This document shows positions 1 through 8,348 of a DNA stretch of 64,000 nucleotides, in pieces. The notes beneath the pieces were generated by a model. The model was given only the letters and a program-made list of their open reading frames with translations. It searched no databases and was not told the DNA's origin. Position numbers and translations under genes: made by a program. The first letter of the stretch is position 1. Each line of letters begins with the position of its first letter. This DNA comes from Eubacteriales bacterium. GTDB lineage: Bacteria; Bacillota; Clostridia; Christensenellales; CAG-138. The DNA is taken from the NCBI GenBank assembly GCA_028694155.1, contig JAQUTY010000001.1, positions 248,001 to 312,000 on the forward strand, given 5' to 3'.

Positions 1-986
1 ATGTCTGTCATTGCCTTTGGCACTTTTCCAAACATCTCAACCGTTATTGAACCGCTTGACATAGCCCCCATGAACAGGGCAGCAATAGGAATGCCCAACG
101 GGTTGCCGTTTGCCAGAAGCGACACGACTATGCCATCGAACCCAAGTCCGCTTGCAAACGATACTATGAAGCGATAATGCACTCCTAGCACCTCTATTGC
201 GCCGCCAAGACCGGCTATCATGCCCGATATGGCAAACACCAACATTCTGCGCTGCTTGACCTTCAAACCCGAAAACTTTGAAAAACGCTCGTTGCTTCCG
301 ATTACCCTGCACTCATATCCTGCAACGGTATAGTTGTTAAACAGAAACACCAGAACCGCCACCACAAGTGCTAAAAATACGCCTGTTGTTGCATTCGTCC
401 CTTGAAAAATCTTTGACAGATGCGCAGCTTCGCTTATATAAGCGGTGGATCCGCTGTCGCCCAAAGTTCCGGGGACATAGAACGGATATCGTGTCAGATA
501 CTCGGTGAACAGAATTGCAATGTAATTCATCATCAGCGTGACCACAACGATGCTCGCATGAAAACGCTCCATTATCCAACCTGCAAGCATGGAATAGAGC
601 ATTCCCACCAGCATTGCCAGCAGACAGGCAAACGGAATTACTATATATGCAGGCAACGATTGGAAGGTGAACCCGACCCATGCCGCCGCAAAAGCTCCTA
701 GATATAGCTGACCCTCTGCGCCGATGTTGAATATTCCTGCCCTTGCCGAAACCGAGAACGACAGTCCTGTAAACACCAGCGGCAATGACCAGCGAAGCGT
801 CCTTGCAAAATTGTATGTATCGCCGAATGCGCCCTTGACAAGCGAGGAATATACCAGCGAAACGTCTTTTCCCGATACCAGCAGCACGATGGTGTTGAGT
901 GCAAATGCCACCAGAATAATCACGAACAAGCGCAGCAGATCAAGCGATGAATGTCTGCCGAACTTTCTCCAAAACGATTTAATCAC
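1..986 (-). CDS. BMP-system ABC transporter permease (first permease), 3' end outside window
   Basis: Integral membrane permease of the nucleoside/sugar branch of ABC importers (YufP/NupP-like, BPD_transp_2). About 328 codons are visible and the C-terminus runs off the left edge; family members are around 350 residues, so little is missing. Residues 86-93 read FNIGAEGQ, the hallmark of this permease family, and several hydrophobic segments follow. I chose the GTG at 984-986, which overlaps the ATPase stop codon (GTGA), so the two genes are probably translationally coupled. It would pair with the other permease at 5327-6268 to form the membrane channel. The substrate is unknown; nucleosides are the usual cargo of BMP-type systems. 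Confidence 0.9.
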   Translation of the reverse strand, partial: MIKSFWRKFGRHSSLDLLRLFVIILVAFALNTIVLLVSGKDVSLVYSSLVKGAFGDTYNFARTLRWSLPLVFTGLSFSVSARAGIFNIGAEGQLYLGAFAAAWVGFTFQSLPAYIVIPFACLLAMLVGMLYSMLAGWIMERFHASIVVVTLMMNYIAILFTEYLTRYPFYVPGTLGDSGSTAYISEAAHLSKIFQGTNATTGVFLALVVAVLVFLFNNYTVAGYECRVIGSNERFSKFSGLKVKQRRMLVFAISGMIAGLGGAIEVLGVHYRFIVSFASGLGFDGIVVSLLANGNPLGIPIAALFMGAMSSGSITVEMFGKVPKAMTD

Positions 987-2512
987 GGCTCAGTTACCTC
1001 CCCTTCGTTTTGTCCGAACATCATCTTTCCGATGCGCTGCTCGTTCGCCTGAGAGCTTGACAGCTCGCCGGTCTTTCTTCCCTCAAACATTACCAAGATG
1101 CGATCCGACAGCTCCATAATCTCATCAAGGTCGGCGGAAATAACCAGCACGGCGTTCCCTTGGTCACGCAGCTTTACCAGCATGGAACGGATATACTCTG
1201 ACGCACCGATGTCCACGCCTCGGGTGGGTTGGCAGGCAATGACCAGCTTGGGCGACTGTGAAAGTTCACGGGCAACAACGACCTTTTGCATATTACCACC
1301 CGACAGGCTCTGCACCTTCTCCTCCTCGCCGTTTGCCTTGATGGCGTAATCCTCTATCATCTTGCGGCTCATCTTGGAGGCGTTGCGCCAACGCATGATT
1401 CCGTTTTTTGATATAGGCTCCTTCTTGCGCGACTTGAGCACCAGATTATCTCGAATGGAGAAGTCCAGCGCAAGTCCCTCCTTAACTCTATCCTGAGCAA
1501 TGAAGCCCAAGCCATGCTCTATCCTAGAACCCACAGACGCCGTTGTAACGTCCTTGCCGTCAATAAACACCTTGCCCGATTTGCACTTTCTCACGCCCAG
1601 TATCGCCTCGGATAGCTCCGTTTGTCCGTTGCCCTCAACGCCTGCAATACCGACTATCTCACCAAGATGCACCTCAAGCGACAGCCCGTTGACCGCACCA
1701 ATTCCATCATCGCCCAGTACATTTAGGTCATCGACTTTCAGCGCAACCTCGCCCTTGTCAATCTCTGCCCTTGTTACGCCCTTGAGCTCCCTGCCTATCA
1801 TCATTTGGGCAAGCTGCTCTGCGTCAACGTCCTCCTTGTTCACCGTGCCTACTACTCGACCTGCACGCATGACGGTGATGGTGTCGGATATCTCCATGAC
1901 CTCCTTGAGCTTGTGAGAGATGAAAATTACCGTGTGCCCTGCCTGTGTGAGCTTCCTGATGGATACGAACAGCTCCTCCGCCTCCTGTGGGGTGAGCACG
2001 GCGGTAGGCTCGTCCAAAATGATAATCTCTGCTCCTCGATACAGCGTCTTGACTATCTCAACACGCTGCATCAGTCCTACCGTTAAGCCGCCCGTTACCG
2101 CATTAAGCGGAACATCAAAGTTAAAGTCTGCCTCCAGCGTCTTCATCTTCTCTTTGAGCTTTGACGGCTTCCATATATTACTTCTCGTCGGGGGATGACC
2201 CAAGACGATGTTTTCTGCAACAGTCAGTGAGGGAGCCAGCATGAAGTGCTGATGCACCATGCCTATCCCATTTGCGATGGAATCCTTGGGGGAGTTGATT
2301 GTAAGCGGCTTGCCGTCCAACAGTATTTTCCCCGAATCGGGCTTCACAAGCCCGTAAAGAATGTTCATTAGTGTCGATTTGCCTGCGCCGTTCTCGCCGA
2401 TAAGCGCATGTACCTCGCCTCGCTTTACGCGGAGAGTAACGCCATCGTTGGCAAGCGTCTTGTCAAATCGCTTGGTGATGTTTTGAAGTTCCAGTCTGAA
2501 GGCTTCTTCCAT
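983..2512 (-). CDS. ABC transporter ATP-binding protein, fused double NBD (RbsA/YufO type)
   Basis: A 509-residue cytoplasmic ATPase that powers the BMP-type importer. The first nucleotide-binding domain has an intact Walker A (GENGAGKST, residues 39-47), a signature of LTVG form and the Walker B stretch ILDEPTAVLTPQE. The second domain has the degenerate P-loop GVEGNGQTE, an LSGGNMQK signature and a CQPTRGVDIG block. That asymmetry is normal for the sugar/nucleoside subfamily. The start at 2512 is preceded by AGGTG at good spacing; the open frame extends further upstream, but without a family-like N-terminus. It lies 129 bp after the lipoprotein gene, separated by two hairpins, and overlaps the permease start by 4 bp. 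Confidence 0.93.
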   Translation of the reverse strand: MEEAFRLELQNITKRFDKTLANDGVTLRVKRGEVHALIGENGAGKSTLMNILYGLVKPDSGKILLDGKPLTINSPKDSIANGIGMVHQHFMLAPSLTVAENIVLGHPPTRSNIWKPSKLKEKMKTLEADFNFDVPLNAVTGGLTVGLMQRVEIVKTLYRGAEIIILDEPTAVLTPQEAEELFVSIRKLTQAGHTVIFISHKLKEVMEISDTITVMRAGRVVGTVNKEDVDAEQLAQMMIGRELKGVTRAEIDKGEVALKVDDLNVLGDDGIGAVNGLSLEVHLGEIVGIAGVEGNGQTELSEAILGVRKCKSGKVFIDGKDVTTASVGSRIEHGLGFIAQDRVKEGLALDFSIRDNLVLKSRKKEPISKNGIMRWRNASKMSRKMIEDYAIKANGEEEKVQSLSGGNMQKVVVARELSQSPKLVIACQPTRGVDIGASEYIRSMLVKLRDQGNAVLVISADLDEIMELSDRILVMFEGRKTGELSSSQANEQRIGKMMFGQNEGEVTEP

Positions 2513-2587
2513 GTCTTTCACCTGCTCTGCTAAATATAGAACCCCATCGCCCGTCCGCATGAATATCATCAGACGGACGATGGGTAA

Positions 2588-2629
2588 TTGGCACATACTC
2601 TACGGGGGGGGTGTATAACTATGTGCCAA
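2588..2629 (-). promoter_or_regulatory. Intercistronic hairpin between binding protein and ATPase genes
   Basis: A perfect 10-bp inverted repeat (TTGGCACATA, 2588-2597, and its complement at 2620-2629) encloses a 22-nt loop with a G-run. A second, bulged stem-loop follows at about 2544-2584 (CCCATCG arm and CGGACGATGGG arm). Neither has a clear U-tract, so they look more like mRNA stabilisers or partial attenuators than full terminators. This is the usual way for a binding protein to be made in excess over its ATPase. Confidence 0.55.
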
Positions 2630-2641
2630 GGTCAATGTCGG

Positions 2642-3700
2642 TTATGCTGCGGGGTTGTACTCCACTACCATTTCGCCGGAGACGATCTTTGCGGTTGCTT
2701 CCTCAATCAGCTTGACTGCTGCTTCGAACTTTGCCTTCTGTGCATCTGTCAGATAGTTGGTGATCAAGGGGCTGATGCTCAGACCTACGCCGCCTTCTGC
2801 CAATGTGGAATGGTGAGTCTCGTTTGTCCACTCGCCCTTTGCAAATTCAGCAACTGCAGCATACAGCGCGGGGCCATACTTGCACAGTGTGTCGCCCAGA
2901 ATTGTGTCGGGGGATACTTCGTGATGCTCGTTGGAGTCTGCCATAACAAAGAAGTTCAGCTCCTCTGCAGCTTCGATAACGCCCAGTGCGGTTGCGCCCA
3001 AGTCTGTCTGGATGATGTCGCAGCCCATGCCCTGCATGCTGATGCCTGCGTCCTTGCCCTTTGCAGGATCATCGAAGGTGTTGGTGTTTACACGGATAAC
3101 GTTGACGTCAGGATTGACGGACAGTGCGCCGGCCTTGTATGCGTTGTAGTCTGCCAGCAATGCGGTCTGCTCTGCACCTACGCAGTGACCAATGGTGTTT
3201 GTCTCGGTCATGGAACCAGCCATGATGCCTGCAAGGTAGTAGGCTTCCCAGATAGCAAAGTCAACGACCTTGACATTGGGCAGTTCAAAGGTATCCAAGG
3301 GGAACAGAATGGTGAACTTAACTTCGGGGAATTCGGCGGCAACCGTCTTGACGGCCTGTACCATTGCAGGCATGGAGGTGACAATCATGTCAACGCCATC
3401 ACGAGCATAGGTGCGGAGAACTTCCTCATACTGTGCCGCTTCTGTTGCTTCGAATACCGCTGTGTCGAGATTGAACTCAGTTGCAGCCTTTGTCAGGTTC
3501 GTATTCATTGCGTCCATCGGGCCGGCATCTCCCAGCTTCTGCGGGCAGACCAAGACGATCTTCAGCTTGTCAGCGGCGGGTTCGGTCGTGGGGTCTTGGG
3601 GCGTTGTGGGGTCATCAGTTTGTGCTTCCTTCTTGGCGCAGCCTGAGACGATGCAGAATACCATTGCCAAGACCAATAGAATTGCCAGTGTTTTTTTCAT
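2642..3700 (-). CDS. BMP family ABC transporter substrate-binding lipoprotein
   Basis: A 352-residue extracytoplasmic binding protein of the basic membrane protein family (BmpA/PnrA/Med-like). The N-terminus is a lipoprotein signal with lipobox VSGC (Cys21), followed by an acidic, Thr/Pro-rich linker. The body has the family layout: the start KIVLVCPQKLGDAGPMD and the blocks DMIVTS, YLAGIMAGSMTETN and DIIQTDLGATALG. Known members bind purine or other nucleosides and related compounds; the ligand here is not readable from sequence. The ATG at 3700 follows AAAGGAGAAGG. It sits 29 bp after the second SDR gene, in the same operon as the permeases and ATPase. Confidence 0.92.
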   Translation of the reverse strand: MKKTLAILLVLAMVFCIVSGCAKKEAQTDDPTTPQDPTTEPAADKLKIVLVCPQKLGDAGPMDAMNTNLTKAATEFNLDTAVFEATEAAQYEEVLRTYARDGVDMIVTSMPAMVQAVKTVAAEFPEVKFTILFPLDTFELPNVKVVDFAIWEAYYLAGIMAGSMTETNTIGHCVGAEQTALLADYNAYKAGALSVNPDVNVIRVNTNTFDDPAKGKDAGISMQGMGCDIIQTDLGATALGVIEAAEELNFFVMADSNEHHEVSPDTILGDTLCKYGPALYAAVAEFAKGEWTNETHHSTLAEGGVGLSISPLITNYLTDAQKAKFEAAVKLIEEATAKIVSGEMVVEYNPAA

Positions 3701-3729
3701 TTTTCCTTCTCCTTTATTTTTTGGTTTTT

Positions 3730-4524
3730 CTAGAATTTTGTGTTTCCTGCGTCCACGTTAATGGACTGTCCTCTAATCATTGCTCCTGCGTCACTGCAAA
3801 GGAACGCAATGATTCTACCCACTTCGACAGGCTGTATCAGTCTTCCCAACTGCGGAGGCCCCCATGTTCTTTCACAATCCGCAATAGTGACCTTGCCATC
3901 TGTCTGTTTTTCTGTCGCTGCCATGCAGGCACGGAGCATCGAGGTATCGACTGCACCCGGGCATACTGCATTTACGTTGATGTCGTAGGGCGCCAGATTT
4001 GCCGCCATGCACTGAGTCATGTTGACAACGGCTGCCTTACTGGAGCAGTAGTGTACCTGATCCTGATATGTCACCTTTGCGCCGTTTGAGGCGAGGTTAA
4101 CAACGTTGCCATGCTTGTTCTTTTTGCGAAGGTTGTCCGCAAACTGCTGTGTGCAGCGGAACAATCCCATCACGTTGATGTTGTAGATGAAGTTGAAGTC
4201 CTTCTTTTCCACCTCAAAAAAGTCTTGCATTCTTGTCACGCCTGCGTTGTTTACAAGAATATCCGCACCGCCAAATGCCGTCTCCGACAGCTCCAATACC
4301 TTTTGGAAGGTATTTTCGTCAGTCACGTCGCAAATGCAGGTCTCAACGGCGATTCCCTTTTGGCTCAGCTCCGCCTTTGATTTTTCCAAGAGCGTCTCGT
4401 TGATGTCGCACAGAACAATGCTGGCACCACGCTCACCAAGAGCGTTTGCTATGCCTGTTCCAAGTCCGCTTCCGCCGCCGGTGACAATCGCAACACGGCC
4501 GTCCAGTCTGAATAGATCGCTCAT
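3730..4524 (-). CDS. SDR family NAD(P)-dependent oxidoreductase (second of pair)
   Basis: A 264-residue classical short-chain dehydrogenase. The Rossmann motif TGGGSGLG covers residues 15-22, Asp40 at the end of strand beta2 suggests NAD preference, NNAG is at 92-95, and the catalytic set is Ser146, Tyr159 and Lys163 (YCSSK). Length and motif spacing are normal. The start is preceded by AAGGAGG. It sits between another SDR and the transporter lipoprotein in one operon, so it probably oxidises or reduces a hydroxyl or keto group on the imported compound. SDR substrate specificity cannot be inferred here. Confidence 0.92.
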   Translation of the reverse strand: MSDLFRLDGRVAIVTGGGSGLGTGIANALGERGASIVLCDINETLLEKSKAELSQKGIAVETCICDVTDENTFQKVLELSETAFGGADILVNNAGVTRMQDFFEVEKKDFNFIYNINVMGLFRCTQQFADNLRKKNKHGNVVNLASNGAKVTYQDQVHYCSSKAAVVNMTQCMAANLAPYDINVNAVCPGAVDTSMLRACMAATEKQTDGKVTIADCERTWGPPQLGRLIQPVEVGRIIAFLCSDAGAMIRGQSINVDAGNTKF

Positions 4525-4533
4525 TGTTCCTCC

Positions 4534-5322
4534 TTAATATGCCTCAGCGTGCATAACGCCGCCATCGACCATTGTAATTTCTCCCGTAATCCAAGATGAC
4601 AGATCGGACGAATAGAAGATGCAAGCATCGGCTATGTCGCTGTGCAATCCCAATCTCGAAACGGGCGCACGATTTTCAAATCTCTGTCTCCAGCCGGGTA
4701 CGTTCTTATCGAGGTTAGGATCGTCCATCAGTCCGGGGGCGACGCCGTTTACACGAATGCCATACTTGCCAAGCTCGACTGCAAGGCAACGTGTGACCAT
4801 TGCCAAGCCGGCCTTTGATGCACCGTAGGCAATGCTGTCCGCTAACGGGCGATAGCCGTTGATGGAGATGATGTTGACGATGTTGCCACCCTTGCCCTGC
4901 TCCTTCATCTGCTTTGCGCACGCCTGACTGCAGAAGAATGCGCCCTTGAGGTTGCTGTCCTGCATGTCGTCCCACTCCTGCTCGGTGCATTCAAACACCT
5001 TCTGATGCGGGTAAATGCCTGCGTTGTTGACAAGAATATCCACCGAACCGAACTTTGCCACAACCTCCTCGACCATGCGATAGCTGTCCTCAGAATGACG
5101 AACGTCCAATTTGACAGCCATTGCAGGTGCGCCGATTGCCTCAATCTGCTCTACGATCTTCTCTGCAGGAGCCCTCAAATCGTCAGTGAAATAGGTGATG
5201 ACGATGTTTGCGCCCGTCTCTGCAAAACGCTTTGCAATGCCTACGCCCATACCACTGCTGCTTCCCGTGATTATCGCTGTTCTTCCTGTGAAATCCAGAA
5301 TGTTCTTAATTGGTGTTGCCAT
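4534..5322 (-). CDS. SDR family NAD(P)-dependent oxidoreductase (first of pair)
   Basis: A 262-residue classical short-chain dehydrogenase. The cofactor motif TGSSSGMG is at residues 19-26, NNAG at 99-102, and the catalytic residues are Ser153, Tyr166 and Lys170 (YGASK). Unlike its neighbour it has no acid directly after strand beta2 (VITYFTDD), so the cofactor may differ. The two SDRs are clearly distinct in sequence, so this is not a recent tandem duplication. They may catalyse two successive steps or an oxidation/reduction pair such as epimerisation. It lies 4 bp after the permease stop and 9 bp before the next SDR, which supports one transcript. Confidence 0.92.
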   Translation of the reverse strand: MATPIKNILDFTGRTAIITGSSSGMGVGIAKRFAETGANIVITYFTDDLRAPAEKIVEQIEAIGAPAMAVKLDVRHSEDSYRMVEEVVAKFGSVDILVNNAGIYPHQKVFECTEQEWDDMQDSNLKGAFFCSQACAKQMKEQGKGGNIVNIISINGYRPLADSIAYGASKAGLAMVTRCLAVELGKYGIRVNGVAPGLMDDPNLDKNVPGWRQRFENRAPVSRLGLHSDIADACIFYSSDLSSWITGEITMVDGGVMHAEAY

Positions 5323-5326
5323 TTGA

Positions 5327-6268
5327 TCACGCTCCTTTTAGCTTTTTATTTTGTAACCGCTGCGCCTTGCGACGCCAACGATAACGATTGAATTTGTCGA
5401 ATATTCCGCAGCTTCGAATGATGAGTGCAAGTATGGTGATTATGTACGGCACTGTCAAAACCAGAGGCCCCGGAAAACCAATCTGCTGCGCTCGATAGGT
5501 GACTGTCTCCGCTAAGCCGAAAACTAAGCTGGCAATCATAACGCCAACAGGATTGGCTTGTCCGAACACAACCGCCGTGTAAGCGAAAAAGCCTCGTCCT
5601 GCGGTCATGTTCTCGGCAAATAGGGTGACATGACCCAGTGAAAGATGAACTCCTGCCAGTCCGCAGAGCGCACCACCTACGATACAGGCGATGATGCGAT
5701 AGCGCAGCACGGGTATGCCGGCGGAAGCGGCCGCTTGAGGCCGCTCGCCGACGGCACGGAGGTTAATCCCTGTGTGAGTATGGAATAAGAAATAAGATAG
5801 AATAACTACAAGAACAATGGAAACGTAAACCAAAATGGTGTGACCGTTAATCACCTTGCCGATAAATGGAATGTTGCCGATAAAGGGAATGTCTATTTTG
5901 GGAAGTCCGATGATGCCGGCGGTGCCAACAGAACCGGCATCTCCAAAGATGCTCTTCATCATGTAAGTGGTGATGCCGACTGCAAAGGCGTTGACTCCGA
6001 TGGAAGCTATTGTAGCGTTGGCATTCATCTTCTCGATGAGCCACACATAAATCAATCCAACAATCGCACCAATGGCAAGCGCAAACAGTATCGCCATAGG
6101 GACGCTGTGAGTAAGGTGCATTCCCCATACTCCGAAAAATGCGCCAAAGAGCATCATGCCCTCATGTGCAATGCTAAACACGCCTGCCTTTTCAAACAGC
6201 AGTCCGCCCAATGCCGCCAACAGAATAGGAGTTGCGGTGCGAAGAGTTCCCGAAAGAATATCTGCCAT
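5327..6268 (-). CDS. BMP-system ABC transporter permease (second permease)
   Basis: A 313-residue polytopic membrane protein of the YufQ/NupQ type. The N-terminal block reads TPILLAALGGLLFEKAGVFSIAHEGMML, in which the SIAHEGMML part matches the family NIAxEGxML motif. The cytoplasmic-loop block LRAVGERPQAAASAGIPV contacts the ATPase in this family. I chose the ATG at 6268 because GAGG precedes it; the longer frame to 6403 would overlap the promoter. It is the first gene of the transporter operon, separated from its partner permease by two SDR genes, a lipoprotein and the ATPase. That is an unusual split for this system. Confidence 0.9.
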   Translation of the reverse strand: MADILSGTLRTATPILLAALGGLLFEKAGVFSIAHEGMMLFGAFFGVWGMHLTHSVPMAILFALAIGAIVGLIYVWLIEKMNANATIASIGVNAFAVGITTYMMKSIFGDAGSVGTAGIIGLPKIDIPFIGNIPFIGKVINGHTILVYVSIVLVVILSYFLFHTHTGINLRAVGERPQAAASAGIPVLRYRIIACIVGGALCGLAGVHLSLGHVTLFAENMTAGRGFFAYTAVVFGQANPVGVMIASLVFGLAETVTYRAQQIGFPGPLVLTVPYIITILALIIRSCGIFDKFNRYRWRRKAQRLQNKKLKGA

Positions 6269-6313
6269 AACAACCTCGCTTGTTCGTTTAGTCCCTGGAT
6301 CGCTCGAATAAAT

Positions 6314-6331
6314 ATACATCAAATCATGTAT
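6314..6331. promoter_or_regulatory. Candidate GntR operator downstream of permease promoter
   Basis: The inverted repeat ATACAT-6 nt-ATGTAT lies between the predicted transcription start and the permease ATG. The adjacent divergent regulator is of the GntR/HutC class, whose operators are short palindromes with GT/AC outer bases. This is only a candidate by eye. Confidence 0.35.
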
Positions 6332-6361
6332 GTATCCTGTATTTGGCGTCCGATTAAGTAT

Positions 6362-6390
6362 AAAATACAGCAATTTTTGCACTTTGTCAA
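6362..6390 (-). promoter_or_regulatory. Predicted sigma-A promoter for the permease/SDR/BMP operon
   Basis: On the minus strand TTGACA (6385-6390) is followed after 17 bp by TATTTT (6362-6367). This leaves a 5' leader of roughly 85 nt before the permease start. A palindrome, TTGTAAATACAA, lies just upstream at 6414-6425 and may be an operator. Confidence 0.6.
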
Positions 6391-6413
6391 TACGTTCGAA
6401 CAAATTTAGTTTT

Positions 6414-6425
6414 TTGTAAATACAA
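6414..6425. promoter_or_regulatory. Candidate GntR operator upstream of permease promoter
   Basis: TTGTAAATACAA is a 12-bp palindrome with 5-bp arms, lying about 24 bp upstream of the -35 box. Its form fits GntR/HutC-type sites, and the GntR gene is the next gene upstream. No binding data exist for this case. Confidence 0.4.
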
Positions 6426-6461
6426 ATTACTACTATTTTTTAGTTTTCCAATTTTCATCAG

Positions 6462-6491
6462 AAAAAAAGTGAGCTATATGCAATAGCTCAC
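6462..6491 (-). terminator. Rho-independent terminator of the GntR gene
   Basis: A perfect 8-bp stem (GTGAGCTA and its complement, 6469-6491) is followed on the minus strand by seven T residues (6462-6468). It starts about 28 bp after the regulator stop codon. It separates regulator transcription from the downstream permease operon. Confidence 0.85.
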
Positions 6492-6519
6492 AAAAGAATT
6501 TATTTGTTAAGTTAGTCTA

Positions 6520-7239
6520 TTAAACTATCCTTTCAGGATTAAACTCAAGAGAGTAATTATCATTGAAATAGGACACATCTATGAACAGCGGTGCAAAATC
6601 TCCGCAGTTTCCAGTATGCTCCATATACATAACTGGAGACTTGATGGGTACGCCAAGCTTGCGAGACATTTCCTTGGATGCAGGTGTGGCTTTGCAGAGG
6701 ATTCTGCGGTTTTCAAGCGGAAGATGGAAGGTCTCTGAAAGCATTGCCACAAACGACATCTTTAGGTCGCTCGCCTGCAGATTGGGAATGGCTTCTGCAC
6801 GAATGTATGCGGTGCAATGTGCGATTGGCAGGTCGTCAACAAGCCTTGTTCTCGCCAGTTTGAATACGATGCGTCCAATCTCTATATGCATAATATTGGC
6901 AATATAGGGGTCTGCAGGCACAAGCTCGAGGGAAACATCGGCAATGCCGGGTTGTTTTCCGCTTGCCAACATCTGCTCGGTAAAAGTCATGGCGACCAGA
7001 TATGCTCCACTCACCTTTGCACTGCCCTTGTAAGTTCCGCTGCCTTGAATTTTGTAGAGCTGTCCGTAGGACACCAATTCTGCTATAGCTTGCCTTACCG
7101 TGCCACGGCTAACGCCATATTTTAGTGACAGTTCCTGTTCGGTTGGGATTTTTGTTCCATTTGGCAATGTTGTGATGAACATTTCCAAGTCCTTTTTAAT
7201 TTGGTGATACAGTGTTACGCCGGGTGTTCTTTCTAACAT
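6520..7239 (-). CDS. GntR family transcriptional regulator, HutC subfamily (UTRA domain)
   Basis: A 239-residue ligand-responsive repressor. Residues 1-70 form the GntR winged helix (PTEQELSLKYGVSRGTVRQAIAEL region, then the G-S-G-T-Y wing). The rest is a UTRA effector domain with the usual pattern of an extended strand (ARTRLVDDLPIAHCTAYI) and a hydrophobic C-terminus. UTRA domains bind small metabolites such as sugar phosphates or histidine-pathway compounds. It stands alone between the transporter operon and the divergent kinase operon, with its own promoter and terminator, so it probably controls both. AAGGAGG precedes the ATG. Confidence 0.93.
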   Translation of the reverse strand: MLERTPGVTLYHQIKKDLEMFITTLPNGTKIPTEQELSLKYGVSRGTVRQAIAELVSYGQLYKIQGSGTYKGSAKVSGAYLVAMTFTEQMLASGKQPGIADVSLELVPADPYIANIMHIEIGRIVFKLARTRLVDDLPIAHCTAYIRAEAIPNLQASDLKMSFVAMLSETFHLPLENRRILCKATPASKEMSRKLGVPIKSPVMYMEHTGNCGDFAPLFIDVSYFNDNYSLEFNPERIV

Positions 7240-7307
7240 AATGGCCTCCTTAATTACTATTTATTGTCAAATTTCAATTTATGCACTTGTATATATCTTT
7301 GTTTCAT

Positions 7308-7335
7308 ATTATACAGCACTAACTTGCATTGTCAA
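7308..7335 (-). promoter_or_regulatory. Predicted promoter of the GntR gene
   Basis: On the minus strand TTGACA (7330-7335) is followed after 16 bp by TATAAT (7308-7313). A TTGTATATA-like stretch near 7287-7296, within the leader, could be an autoregulatory site. Confidence 0.65.
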
Positions 7336-7369
7336 TAGCAAATTGAGATAATTTTGATATTTTTTTACG

Positions 7370-7398
7370 TTGACAAGGTGACGGCTTTATATTATTAT
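7370..7398 (+). promoter_or_regulatory. Predicted promoter of the kinase-SIS-BtpA operon
   Basis: TTGACA (7370-7375) is followed after 17 bp by TATTAT (7393-7398). It diverges from the GntR promoter only about 35 bp away. No terminator or other gene lies between, which fits shared control of the two operons. Confidence 0.65.
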
Positions 7399-7415
7399 GC
7401 CTTTGAGGTAACAAT

Positions 7416-8348
7416 ATGAATATGATATTCATCGGACATCTTGTTCTTGAAGACGTAATATTGCCGGGCAAGCTCTACCGCCCCGACCAGTTAGGTGGTG
7501 CGGCTCTATATGCTGCTTCCGGCGCATATCTGTGGCAGAGGGACGGTTTACATCTTTTGTCCCGTCGAGGCACAGATTTCGATGATTCTTTTTTGAAAAA
7601 GGCGGGGGTTGATATAAGTGGCGTTCGCGTTTTTTCGGACATTCCCACCATACATTTGTTCACCATGTTTGACCGCATGGACTTGCGATACTTTATCGTT
7701 CAGCGTTGGGCAGGCAGTTACGACGCCATGGCCCCCCGTCCTGAGGATTTTCCGTCCGAGCTTATAACCAGTGACAACTGTTTCCACGTTGCGGCTTTCC
7801 CCCTTCCACGTCAGCAGGCCGTCATCGAGGCGGTTCCTGATGGAGCGTTTCTCTCGGTAGATCCGCATCACGACTATGTCTACCCTGAGCAGCATCACAT
7901 CTGGGACAGGCTTCTTAAAAAAATCACGGTCTTTCAGCCCAGTGAGGACGAGCTTATTCGATATTTTTCAATCTCGCCGCTGTCCGATATTGGCGGCTAT
8001 CTTCCCTACATGCAAAGGCTTGCCGACAAGGGGCCACGCATCATCGTGCTCAAGCTGGGCGCACGCGGTGTGTTGGGCTACGACCGAGTGAGCCAAGAAT
8101 TTCACTTCATTCCCTCATGTTCGGGTGAAGTTGTTGATGTTACGGGCTGTGGCGATACTTTCTGCGGCGGTTTTCTCGCCTCCTATACAAAGAATCACGA
8201 CCTGCGAGACGCTCTCATTTGCGGAAGCATCTCCTCCTCCTTCAACATTTCTCATTTTGGAGTTTGTGACAATTTCTTGGTATCTCCATCCGATGTTGAG
8301 GCGCGGAAAAAAGAATACACCGAACTTTGGAAAGGAGTATCCCTATGA
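7416..8348 (+). CDS. PfkB family carbohydrate/nucleoside kinase
   Basis: A 310-residue kinase of the ribokinase (PfkB) family, which phosphorylates a sugar, sugar phosphate or nucleoside with ATP. The N-terminal GGAALYAASG block matches the first PfkB signature region. The C-terminal block DVTGCGDTFCGGFLA carries the anion hole and catalytic Asp; Cys replaces the common Ala in GAGD. The middle block LSVDPHHDYVYPE is not typical of ribokinase or fructokinase, so the substrate cannot be assigned. GAGGT precedes the ATG. Its stop overlaps the next start (ATGA), implying coupled translation with the SIS protein. Confidence 0.9.
   Translation: MNMIFIGHLVLEDVILPGKLYRPDQLGGAALYAASGAYLWQRDGLHLLSRRGTDFDDSFLKKAGVDISGVRVFSDIPTIHLFTMFDRMDLRYFIVQRWAGSYDAMAPRPEDFPSELITSDNCFHVAAFPLPRQQAVIEAVPDGAFLSVDPHHDYVYPEQHHIWDRLLKKITVFQPSEDELIRYFSISPLSDIGGYLPYMQRLADKGPRIIVLKLGARGVLGYDRVSQEFHFIPSCSGEVVDVTGCGDTFCGGFLASYTKNHDLRDALICGSISSSFNISHFGVCDNFLVSPSDVEARKKEYTELWKGVSL

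Noticed and set aside
2588..3646. A 352-codon open frame on the plus strand, opposite the BMP lipoprotein gene
   Set aside because: It is the antisense shadow of the lipoprotein gene: the translation is Cys- and Gly-rich without domains or a ribosome site, whereas the minus strand gives a clear BMP protein with a lipobox.
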